In this document: positions 15,954 through 22,894 of the stretch, in pieces
Numbering within the stretch: the first letter of the stretch is position 1
Layout of the letters: the number at the start of each line of letters is the position of its first letter
Assembly: GCA_027449725.1 (NCBI GenBank)
Contig: DAIDLB010000025.1
Coordinates: 1 to 22,894, forward strand
From: Chlamydiota bacterium
GTDB lineage: Bacteria; Chlamydiota; Chlamydiia; Chlamydiales; SM23-39
Length of the DNA: 22,894 nucleotides
Reading direction: 5' to 3'
The notes under the pieces: model-generated
Seen by the model: only the letters and a program-made list of their open reading frames with translations
Databases searched by the model: none
Told to the model about the DNA's origin: nothing
Position numbers and translations under genes: made by a program

Positions 15954-16982
15954 TCAAAGACTTAAATCAATAATTGGTCGGATAGCAGTGCCCATCTCCA
16001 AATCAGAGAGAGCCCTTTCAACTTCATCGAGGGAATAGCAATTTCCCAACATCGGTGATGCATCCAGCTGTTTATAGCGAATGAGATTGCAATATCTCGG
16101 ATAATGAACGTCGGGCACATTGTCCCCACCCCAAGTGCCTAAAATCCTTTTTCCCTGGTTAAGCTCTTTGGGATCCAATTCCATTTGCTGGCCATAGGGC
16201 GCATTTCCCACAACAACAGAAGCTCCTCCTTGCGATCGCACTGATCGGAGAGCCTGATTCATCGCTTTTGGACTGCCACTCGCTTCAATTGAAAAATCGA
16301 GGGTTGTAATTTTTTGAATCTCTTCGACAGGATCCTGTTTGGAAGCATCAATGACATGAGTTGCCCCCATCGATTTCGCCGCCAGCAACTTTGCAGGGTT
16401 GATATCCACAGCAATGATAGGCACGCATCCGGCAATCGATGCTCCTCGAATTGCACAAAGACCGATCCCTCCACAGCCAAACACGGCCATGCTTTGACCT
16501 GCTTGCGGTCTTGCCGTATTGAATACCACGCCAAGCCCCGTTGGAATCGCACAGCCCAGAAGTGAAGCTTCTTTCAGAGGGAAATCTTTAGCGATCGGAG
16601 TGAGCCGATTTTCGCTAAGAATCGAATGGCGACTAAACGTCGTAATCGCTCCTGCATTCACCGTGCGACCCTTCCAATCGAACTGCGAGGACAGCACATT
16701 AGCTCCGGATCCTTTAATCCAAGATAAGATCACCCGGTCGCCCGGCTTGACTTTTTCTACTTTCGCCCCTACTTCAAGAACGATTCCGCTACCTTCATGT
16801 CCCAGACAGTGAGGCAAAAAAGGATCTTCTCCGCGCTTGCCGCGAACCTCCAGCAACTGCGTATGGCAGACTCCGGTATAATGGATTTCTACCAGCACTT
16901 GTCCTGGCTTTAATGGCGGCAGTGTAATCTCATCGATGACCACTTGGTTGAAGTTCACAAGAATTGCAGCTTTAGTTTGCAT
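15954..16982 (-). CDS. Zinc-type alcohol/sugar dehydrogenase (MDR family) lacking structural zinc site
   Basis: 342-residue medium-chain dehydrogenase/reductase. Catalytic zinc residues C39 (GVCH), H62-E63 (LGHEGSG) and C144 (LGCAIPTG) are present. The NAD(P) motif is GCGGIG (169-174), with Asp in AVDINPAK favouring NAD. The lobe that normally holds four cysteines (about 90-112) reads as Ser/Gly/Trp-rich with no cysteine, so the structural zinc is absent. It would oxidise or reduce a hydroxyl on a sugar or polyol. It overlaps the transketolase subunit upstream by 11 nt and is followed by the HAD gene almost without a gap. The substrate is inferred only from context. Confidence 0.92.
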   Translation of the reverse strand: MQTKAAILVNFNQVVIDEITLPPLKPGQVLVEIHYTGVCHTQLLEVRGKRGEDPFLPHCLGHEGSGIVLEVGAKVEKVKPGDRVILSWIKGSGANVLSSQFDWKGRTVNAGAITTFSRHSILSENRLTPIAKDFPLKEASLLGCAIPTGLGVVFNTARPQAGQSMAVFGCGGIGLCAIRGASIAGCVPIIAVDINPAKLLAAKSMGATHVIDASKQDPVEEIQKITTLDFSIEASGSPKAMNQALRSVRSQGGASVVVGNAPYGQQMELDPKELNQGKRILGTWGGDNVPDVHYPRYCNLIRYKQLDASPMLGNCYSLDEVERALSDLEMGTAIRPIIDLSL

Positions 16983-17904
16983 AAGAAAGACTCACAGTGC
17001 GTAAAATTTGGCTCGCGATGGTCTGAGCGTTCAGTCCAAATCCATTGCGGATGTAGTTTTGCGATCCAACGGGATGAGGGAACCGATCTTGAGTGCCAAA
17101 ACGAACAAGCTTGACAGGCATACCCTGGTCGACTATCCATTCCGCAATCGAAGAGCCAAGCCCCCCAATCAAACTATGTTCTTCAAGAGTCGCAAAAAGA
17201 GGAAAGCGGAGGGCAGCTTCCTTCAAGAGTTCCGTGTCAAGCGGCTTTACAGTATGGAGGCTCACTAATTCTGCATTCACATGCGCCGCCTCCAATAACT
17301 GGCATGCCTCTCCAGCAATGCTCAGCATGTTTCCGGTGCTAAAGAGACATAAATCACTTCCCTTTCGAACGATATGCCCTTTACCAATCACAAGATCGGG
17401 GGGCGCCGGATACATCACCGGCTCGCCTGTTTTACCGATGCGCATGTAGGCCGGTCGATCCATTTTCAAAGCTTCTCGAAGCAAGCTTTTCAGCTCCATC
17501 GCATCTGCAGGGCATAGGACAGACATGTTCGGGATACTTCTCAAAAACGAGATGTCTTCGCAGGAATGATGGGTGCATCCTAAAGAGGCATAAGAAAGTC
17601 CCGCTCCCGTGCCTACGATCAATACCGGAGCTTTGTGGTAGCAAATGTCGTTTCGGATTTGCTCTAAACAGCGGGTTGTGTTGAAAGGAGCGATCGTATA
17701 GGTGACGGGACGAAGGCCGCATAGGGCCATTCCTGCCGCAACGCTGGCCATGTTCGCCTCGGCTACTCCGCAATTATAAAAGCGGCCGGGAAACTGCTTT
17801 TTGTACGGATCAAATAGACGATTCCCAATGTCTCCTGAAAGAAGGACAATGCGCGGATCTGATGCAGCCAATTTGACGATCTCATCGGCAAAGGCATTTC
17901 TCAT
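16972..17904 (-). CDS. Transketolase-like enzyme, C-terminal subunit (split transketolase)
   Basis: 310-residue protein with the pyrimidine-binding domain and C-terminal domain of transketolase. The TPP-activating glutamate is E49 in CGVAEANM. The stretch GTGAGLSYASLGCTHHSCED contains the family's conserved His residues, and FATLEEHSLIGGLG lies in the C-terminal domain. Start ATG 17904 overlaps the stop of the N-terminal subunit in an ATGA; a TTG at 17910 is possible but unneeded. The two subunits together correspond to one ordinary transketolase. A split enzyme inside a sugar operon suggests a dedicated two-carbon ketol transfer rather than the housekeeping pentose phosphate pathway. The donor and acceptor are unknown. 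Confidence 0.93.
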   Translation of the reverse strand: MRNAFADEIVKLAASDPRIVLLSGDIGNRLFDPYKKQFPGRFYNCGVAEANMASVAAGMALCGLRPVTYTIAPFNTTRCLEQIRNDICYHKAPVLIVGTGAGLSYASLGCTHHSCEDISFLRSIPNMSVLCPADAMELKSLLREALKMDRPAYMRIGKTGEPVMYPAPPDLVIGKGHIVRKGSDLCLFSTGNMLSIAGEACQLLEAAHVNAELVSLHTVKPLDTELLKEAALRFPLFATLEEHSLIGGLGSSIAEWIVDQGMPVKLVRFGTQDRFPHPVGSQNYIRNGFGLNAQTIASQILRTVSLSYAN

Positions 17905-18716
17905 TCGCAAACCCCCAGCTCTTGTTTCACCCTAAGCATCTCTTCGTCGTTCGGTATCCGGTAATGCCAGTTATTGTCATCTTCCATAAAAGAGACCCCC
18001 TTTCCCTTAACCGTATGGGCAATGATCGCTTTGGGCTTTCCATTTGCCGTCCTAAGGTTTGCATAAACAGAGAGGATCTCCTCAAAATTATGTCCGTCGA
18101 TCTCAAATGTTTCCCACCCAAAAGCCTCCCATTTTTCTTTGAGGGGAGAGAGCATCATCACCTCGCTTGAGCGGCCTGTCGCCTGCCATTTGTTAAAATC
18201 AACAATCGCAATGAGATTATCGAGATTTTTAGCGGGCGCAAAAAGGGCCGCTTCCCAAACAGATCCTTCATTGCACTCGCCATCGCTGAGCAATGCCATC
18301 ACACAATAAGGCCTCTCCAAAATTCGGGCCGCTAACGCCATTCCAATGCCAACGGATAATCCATGCCCCAAGGATCCCGTTGCCATTTCAATCCCGGGCA
18401 CGCAGCCTGGAATCGGATGCTCGGGAAGATTTCCCCCGTCCAGATTAAAATTCGCCAAATCCTTTGCCGGGAAAAACCCCTTATGTGCAAGCATCGCATA
18501 TAAAGCGCTGACAGCATGGCCCTTGCTGAGAATGAATCGATCCCTCAAGGGATCTAAAGGACATTTCGGTTCGATTCGAAGAAATGATTCGTAAGCCGCA
18601 ACAATCAAATCGACACAAGAGAGGGAAGAGCCGAGATGAGGAGCATGTCCATTTTTCGACATCCTGACCACTTGATATCGGATCGCTCTGGCAACTTCAA
18701 AAAGGTTCGCGTTCAT
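17901..18716 (-). CDS. Transketolase-like enzyme, N-terminal subunit (split transketolase)
   Basis: 271-residue TPP- and Mg-binding half of transketolase. HLGSSLS (27-33), SKGH (64-67) and TGSLGHGL (113-120) are substrate or cofactor contacts. The TPP motif runs from SDGECNEG (D145) to DFN (N175); Ser replaces the first Gly of GDG. Its stop overlaps the C-terminal subunit start by 4 nt. Its own ATG directly follows the stop codon of the SDR gene (TAGATG on the minus strand), so translation is probably coupled. DXS and pyruvate dehydrogenase E1 are less good fits because of the SKGH and GSLGHGL motifs. Confidence 0.93.
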   Translation of the reverse strand: MNANLFEVARAIRYQVVRMSKNGHAPHLGSSLSCVDLIVAAYESFLRIEPKCPLDPLRDRFILSKGHAVSALYAMLAHKGFFPAKDLANFNLDGGNLPEHPIPGCVPGIEMATGSLGHGLSVGIGMALAARILERPYCVMALLSDGECNEGSVWEAALFAPAKNLDNLIAIVDFNKWQATGRSSEVMMLSPLKEKWEAFGWETFEIDGHNFEEILSVYANLRTANGKPKAIIAHTVKGKGVSFMEDDNNWHYRIPNDEEMLRVKQELGVCE

Positions 18717-19706
18717 CTAAGCCTTGTGGATGTATTGTAGCGGTTCCTGCGCAATCAGATTAAATTGTTGATCTACCCATGAAACCGTTTGCCCAATTCC
18801 TTCGGCAAGCTCGATCCGCGGTTTCCACCCGAACTCTGAACGCGCTTTGGACGAATCGATCACATAGGCCTTATCTTGTCCCAGCCTCTCTGCGGTTTCT
18901 ACTACCGCTTTCGAAAACGCAACCCCCATTTTTTCACAAATCGCATGTACGACCTCGCGCACCGCAATCCCTTTGTCTGGAGAAAAATGGTAAATTTCAC
19001 CTTTGCGCCCCCCTTCCATGACAGCGAGTTCTCCATAAGAAACATCGCGAATATGAATATAGGACTTCACCGCATGGCCGCCGCCATGCAATTCGATACA
19101 CTTGCCAAGTTTGATAAAAATGGCAGATCTCGGAATGATCTTAAATAATTGCTGGTGCGCTCCATAGACGTTAGTAGCTCTCACAACGCTTAACGGAAAA
19201 GGGAAATTTTTTTCAAAAGCAAAAAGCGATAAGTCACCTGCAGCTTTTGATGCCGCATAAGGCGTACTTGGATTCAACGGAGCGTCTTCTTTGACATTCC
19301 CCACACAAGTTCCATAAACTTCAGGAGACGAAATATGAACATAACGCTTTAGATAGGAAACGTCCTTAATGAGATCGGCCAGCTGAGTCAGCGCTACGGC
19401 ATTTGTTTGAAACCAGTCATGGGGATTCTCCCAGCTTGGAGCCACCTCGCTTTGAGCGGCGAAATTGACGATATACTCCGGCCGAAATTCACCCAAAAGG
19501 AGCTTCAAAAGAGAAAAATTCCGATTCAAATCGATCTGATAAAACCGAAAATGAGGCGATTCCGTCCTTTTATATGGAAGAAATAGGGCGCTTTTTTCAG
19601 ACGATCGGCTAATTCCGACAACTTCATATTCTCCCTTTTCCAAAAGCAAGTCGATAAAATCACTGCCTGAAAAAGAATTGCTGCCGATTACAAGTACCTT
19701 TTTCAT
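18717..19706 (-). CDS. NAD-dependent nucleotide-sugar dehydratase/epimerase (extended SDR)
   Basis: 329-residue extended SDR resembling NDP-hexose 4,6-dehydratases. The dinucleotide loop is GSNSFSG (8-14), with Ser at the usual second glycine. The active-site loop is SSPEVYG (126-132): it keeps the Glu of the RmlB STDEVYG loop but has Pro where RmlB has the catalytic Asp. The Tyr/Lys pair is Y150/K154 in TPYAASKAAG. Loss of the Asp argues against a textbook 4,6-dehydratase and leaves epimerase or a different dehydratase as options. It overlaps the ABC exporter gene by 4 nt and abuts the transketolase N-subunit with no gap. It probably provides a keto-sugar or epimer for the steps encoded downstream. 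Confidence 0.9.
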   Translation of the reverse strand: MKKVLVIGSNSFSGSDFIDLLLEKGEYEVVGISRSSEKSALFLPYKRTESPHFRFYQIDLNRNFSLLKLLLGEFRPEYIVNFAAQSEVAPSWENPHDWFQTNAVALTQLADLIKDVSYLKRYVHISSPEVYGTCVGNVKEDAPLNPSTPYAASKAAGDLSLFAFEKNFPFPLSVVRATNVYGAHQQLFKIIPRSAIFIKLGKCIELHGGGHAVKSYIHIRDVSYGELAVMEGGRKGEIYHFSPDKGIAVREVVHAICEKMGVAFSKAVVETAERLGQDKAYVIDSSKARSEFGWKPRIELAEGIGQTVSWVDQQFNLIAQEPLQYIHKA

Positions 19707-21538
19707 AAGGACCTAGTCTCTCCTGATTTTAAAACTAATTCTCCAGACTGCAAGCGCCAAAGTTTTGCATATCTTCCATTTTGCAGCAACAAGGCCTCAT
19801 GAGTCCCCCGCTCTATTATTTTGCCTTGCTCCAAAACGATAATTTGATCCGCTTTTATAATCGTTGAAAGACGATGAGCTACAATGATTAAGGTTTTTGT
19901 CTTATCCAAACTTTCAAGAGACTGCTGAATCCGATGTTCTGAATAGCTATCCAGGTTGCTCGTGGCTTCGTCTAACACCAGTATCTCGGGATTCCGAAGA
20001 AGAGCTCTTGCCAAAGCAAGTCTTTGTCTTTCTCCGCCAGATAGTTTATGCCCACGTTCGCCTACACAGGTCTCATAACCGTCATGCAGCTGCTCAATAA
20101 ACTCAGCAGCTCCCGCAAACGTCGCAGCTTCTCTTACTTGCTGAAAATCCGCTTCAAGATGACCAAATCGAATATTTTCCTCAATTGTACCATTAAATAT
20201 AAATGTATCTTGGCTCACGATTCCGATTCGTTTCCTCCAGCTTTCATGAGAATAGGAACTGAGCGGCTGAGAATCGACCAGGATTTCGCCAAAAGAAGGT
20301 TGATATAAGCCTAAAATTAAATCCAAAAGAGAGGATTTTCCAGCACCGGAAAGACCGATTATCGCCGTCGAACCTCCTTTAGGAATCGAAAAAGTGACAT
20401 TCTCGAGAGCAGGCATTTTCGTTTTGGGATACTGGAATGAAACGCTACGAAACGCAATACCAGTTTCCCATCCCTTCAGCTCCAGTACACCACTAGAGTC
20501 AAATTCCTTACCGTCCTCTTCCAAAAAATCGTTTAGACGGGCCAGAGGCCCGTAGTGCAATCCGATGGTACCCACAGATCTCATAAAAATCTGCATGCGA
20601 GTCGCCAAACGATATGTTAAAGCTATGTAAGTCAGCAAACTGGATAATGCCGTCTCTCCCGATCGAACCAATAAAATGGAACCAAGAATCAAAATTGCCC
20701 CAACCAGCAATACATTTACAGTTTCATTGATCGACGGAATAAGGTTATTCCAAAAATTTGCTTTTCGTGAACTTTGAAAAATATCCTTCAGGACCAAATC
20801 GATTTTTTTTAAAATAAAATTCTTTCGCTGAAAAAGATGAATAGGCCTTAAACCTTGCAGCAATTGAGTGGTCTGGTGATTTAATTCAAAAAGAGATCCT
20901 GTTAACTTCAAAGAATAAAAAGTAACCTTTTTTACGATTGATTTTTGAGAAAGGGCAAAAAGAAAAAACAAGGTCAACGTAAGAAGCGCTAGCATTGGAG
21001 AAATCCAGAACAGCATCCCCATCAGTCCAAGACACATGAAGGCTGATATACATAGATCATTTAGATTTCCAAAAAGGCTCGGCACAATCACAGACGGAAT
21101 TTTCGCGTATTCACTAAGATCTCCAATTTTATATCGAGATACAAAAGGGAAACTAAATCGAAAAATATGGAGAAACACTTGCTGTTGTGCTTTGGTCTGT
21201 ACATGAAGAGAAAAAAGAGAATTGCCATAGGACGCTAAAAAACCGCAAGCTCCACGAAAAACCTGAAATCCAACAGCCAAAAGTACATAATAGCAAAACA
21301 GCTGCATTTGGGTAAGAGCAAAGCCAAAAGAAGAAGGATCAAAATAGGAAAGAAGAGGAAAGGATTCAGCTCCTTTCGACTCAAGCGCAGAAAATCCCTG
21401 ATAAATAAAGGCAAAAGAACCTCCTTCAAGGAAAGCAACAAAAAGATCAAATACAAAAATCAAGGCCAAAAATTTACAGTTGGAATTTTTGTGACCTAAG
21501 AATAGTTTCCATACGGGAGATCGAAAAAAAAAACCCAT
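19703..21538 (-). CDS. ABC exporter with fused membrane and ATPase domains (MsbA-like)
   Basis: 611-residue half-transporter expected to act as a homodimer in the inner membrane. The first 320 or so residues form the membrane domain, with long hydrophobic segments near 22-45, 80-100, 160-195 and 275-300. In the ATPase domain, Walker A is GLSGAGKS (395-402), the signature LSGGE is at 499-503, Walker B is ILVLDE with D523/E524, and the H-loop His is H555. Relatives flip lipid A, lipid-linked oligosaccharides or peptides. Its place at the head of a glycan operon suggests a lipid-linked sugar as cargo. A run of ten T follows the ATG GG of the start. No strong ribosome binding site was seen. G+C is the lowest counted in the window (15/60 at 20881-20940). 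Confidence 0.93.
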   Translation of the reverse strand: MGFFFRSPVWKLFLGHKNSNCKFLALIFVFDLFVAFLEGGSFAFIYQGFSALESKGAESFPLLSYFDPSSFGFALTQMQLFCYYVLLAVGFQVFRGACGFLASYGNSLFSLHVQTKAQQQVFLHIFRFSFPFVSRYKIGDLSEYAKIPSVIVPSLFGNLNDLCISAFMCLGLMGMLFWISPMLALLTLTLFFLFALSQKSIVKKVTFYSLKLTGSLFELNHQTTQLLQGLRPIHLFQRKNFILKKIDLVLKDIFQSSRKANFWNNLIPSINETVNVLLVGAILILGSILLVRSGETALSSLLTYIALTYRLATRMQIFMRSVGTIGLHYGPLARLNDFLEEDGKEFDSSGVLELKGWETGIAFRSVSFQYPKTKMPALENVTFSIPKGGSTAIIGLSGAGKSSLLDLILGLYQPSFGEILVDSQPLSSYSHESWRKRIGIVSQDTFIFNGTIEENIRFGHLEADFQQVREAATFAGAAEFIEQLHDGYETCVGERGHKLSGGERQRLALARALLRNPEILVLDEATSNLDSYSEHRIQQSLESLDKTKTLIIVAHRLSTIIKADQIIVLEQGKIIERGTHEALLLQNGRYAKLWRLQSGELVLKSGETRSL

Positions 21539-21654
21539 AAGAACAAAATACCCTAAGAGTTAAATCACACGAAAAAGAGAGTCACATAGAAGGTAATTTT
21601 TGACAACTCAAAAGGGTCACGCCTCAGAGGGTCTCTACAAACTGTGGATCTGTC

Positions 21655-21748
21655 GATTTTCGGGCTCTTTTTGCGGGGGTTGTATACTTCTGTCGATACT
21701 TCCCCCCGTAAAAAGAATCGAAAAGCGACTCAAAAGAACCCGAAAATC
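21655..21748. repeat. Nested inverted repeats in the intergenic region
   Basis: The 219-nt gap between the glycosyltransferase and ABC exporter genes holds two nested imperfect palindromes. Outer arms: 21655-21671 and 21732-21748, 16 of 17 positions complementary. Inner arms: 21666-21679 and 21703-21716, 13 of 14 complementary (the exception is a G-T pair on the plus strand). The arms share TCTTTT at 21666-21671, so they could compete. Direct repeats CTGTCGAT (21650-21657 and 21690-21697) and ATACTTC (21684-21690 and 21696-21702) also occur. A terminator, attenuator or protein-binding site are all possible. Confidence 0.55.
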
Positions 21749-21757
21749 AACTGCACC

Positions 21758-22894
21758 TCACTTTGTAGACACCTTCTCAAATCCAAGATTTGAACACGGC
21801 AAATATTTCCGTAAAAATGCAGTTCCAACTCTTGCCGGAGCACGGCGGTGCAAACTATCATGATCCAGCAACTCTAAAAATCGACGTTGAAGTTCCTCTT
21901 CGTCCCCAAGCATTGTTTGACAGTGATCCAGCCTATCCAGCATCTCTTTTGTTACTTCATAAATTTCTTCAGGGGAGTTTTCAATAAGATCAATCTGACT
22001 TTTTTCGTAATCATAATTTGAAATCGAATAACATAGCTCAGCTCGAAAAGATTCGCAGAGAGAGAGAATTTGGTTAGTAATTTTAGATTTCATTAATTTA
22101 TAGATATTAAAATCCATCGGAAAATAGGAACGGGTTCCCAAAGGAACAACATTTGCCCAAATACAGGGAGTTCCCAAAACGCTCGCTGTCATTGCAATCC
22201 CACTGTTATTTCCCAAAAAAAATCGACACGTAGCCGCAAGAAAGATATCCATAAAATCACTGCGCAGATTCGTATGTGGATAGTCAATAATCCGCTCGTG
22301 TTGCTTCAAATTGAACGGCAGGGGGGCAATTTGCGGAGACCCCATACGAATACACCACCCTCCTCTTGCAATGATCTCTTTTAAGGCCATCTCGACATGA
22401 GCGATCGTTGCATTTCTGCACGATGCCCATCTTTCACTATCTTCGGTTTTATACCCTCGCTCTCTACAATGAAAACAAGCATACCAAGCTCCTTCGGGCA
22501 CACCAAGGCTTTTTAAAATAGCCTTCCCCCTTTGCAAATCCGATCGCTTCAGTCGAATAATAGGTTCGTACCGACCTAACGAATATCTGTCGTTGTAGCG
22601 CTTATAAAGCGTATTTACATCCTTTTCCTCGTCAAATCCTGGATGATGGGGAAGAGTAAAGTAAGCTGGCATATAATTTAGTATAGGCGACTTGAGAATC
22701 GGAGCTAAAACAAAAGAAAGGATATCAGATGAAATGACAAAAAAATGCTCTCTCCAGCATTCGAGTAAAAAACGATTGGCAATAAGATTGGGTTCCCTAT
22801 TCAGAAACTTAGACGGAGCCAAAAGGATCGTCCATCTTCTTTTGCCGGAAAGCTTTTGCTCTCTAAAATACACATCGGGTTCCAGAGCAAGATG
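21758..22894 (-). CDS. Glycosyltransferase, TIGR04372-type (5' end outside window)
   Basis: 378 visible residues; the frame stays open through the right edge, so the N-terminus is missing. A GTG at 22873 is only an internal codon. The segment WYACFHCRERGYKTEDSE, the later GGWCIRMG and the stretch FFLGNNSGIAMTASVLGTP match my memory of TIGR04372-family putative glycosyltransferases. That last segment resembles the nucleotide-sugar donor site of GT-B enzymes. Proteins of this type sit in surface polysaccharide loci. The gene lies upstream of the ABC exporter on the same strand, separated by 219 nt containing nested inverted repeats, so it may belong to a separate transcript. Family membership is likely; the acceptor and the sugar are unknown. 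Confidence 0.8.
   Translation of the reverse strand, partial: HLALEPDVYFREQKLSGKRRWTILLAPSKFLNREPNLIANRFLLECWREHFFVISSDILSFVLAPILKSPILNYMPAYFTLPHHPGFDEEKDVNTLYKRYNDRYSLGRYEPIIRLKRSDLQRGKAILKSLGVPEGAWYACFHCRERGYKTEDSERWASCRNATIAHVEMALKEIIARGGWCIRMGSPQIAPLPFNLKQHERIIDYPHTNLRSDFMDIFLAATCRFFLGNNSGIAMTASVLGTPCIWANVVPLGTRSYFPMDFNIYKLMKSKITNQILSLCESFRAELCYSISNYDYEKSQIDLIENSPEEIYEVTKEMLDRLDHCQTMLGDEEELQRRFLELLDHDSLHRRAPARVGTAFLRKYLPCSNLGFEKVSTK

Overview
The window looks like a piece of a chlamydial (phylum Chlamydiota) chromosome, most likely from an environmental or amoeba-associated lineage rather than Chlamydiaceae. The main evidence is the topA gene: its protein ends in three zinc ribbons, a lysine-rich linker and a SWIB domain, a fusion that is a chlamydial hallmark. 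No RNA genes, CRISPR arrays or transposases were seen. Both outermost genes are cut by the window edges.

Layout. (1) 1-553, minus strand: the 5' part of an unrecognised membrane protein with a HEAAH zinc-protease motif. (2) 662-3220, plus: topA-SWIB. (3) 3278-4144, plus: an alpha/beta hydrolase behind a good sigma70-like promoter that overlaps an inverted repeat. (4) 4197-5450, plus: a Wzy/O-antigen-polymerase-like membrane protein whose 3' end runs 82 nt into the antisense of glgP. (5) 9504-5369, minus: a translationally coupled pgm-glgP pair for glycogen breakdown (glucan to glucose-1-P to glucose-6-P). (6) 9609-13715, plus: a four-gene overlapping operon of two SDR sugar epimerases, a GmhA-like SIS isomerase and a fused nucleotidyltransferase-PfkB kinase with domains in the reverse of the usual HldE order. 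(7) 21538-13725, minus: an eight-gene operon with almost no spacing, encoding an ABC exporter, an SDR sugar dehydratase/epimerase, a split transketolase, a zinc alcohol dehydrogenase lacking the structural-zinc cysteines, a HAD phosphatase, an APH-like kinase and a SAM methyltransferase. (8) 22894-21758, minus: a partial glycosyltransferase of the TIGR04372 type.

Operons 6 and 7 converge on a 9-nt gap and look like one glycan island. A reasonable reading is that transketolase supplies a ketose phosphate (possibly sedoheptulose-7-P), the SIS protein isomerises it, the kinase/nucleotidyltransferase activates it, SDRs and the dehydrogenase tailor it, the APH-like kinase, HAD and methyltransferase decorate it, and the glycosyltransferase, ABC exporter and Wzy-like protein assemble or export the product. 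Well-studied Chlamydiaceae have a truncated LPS without heptose, so a heptose-type or other unusual NDP-sugar pathway here would be notable. The substrate assignments are inference.

Base composition falls from left to right: hand counts give 38/60 G+C at 901-960 (topA), 34/60 at 12301-12360, 23/60 at 13141-13200 and 15/60 at 20881-20940 (ABC exporter). This supports a housekeeping left half and an acquired or fast-evolving surface-glycan right half.
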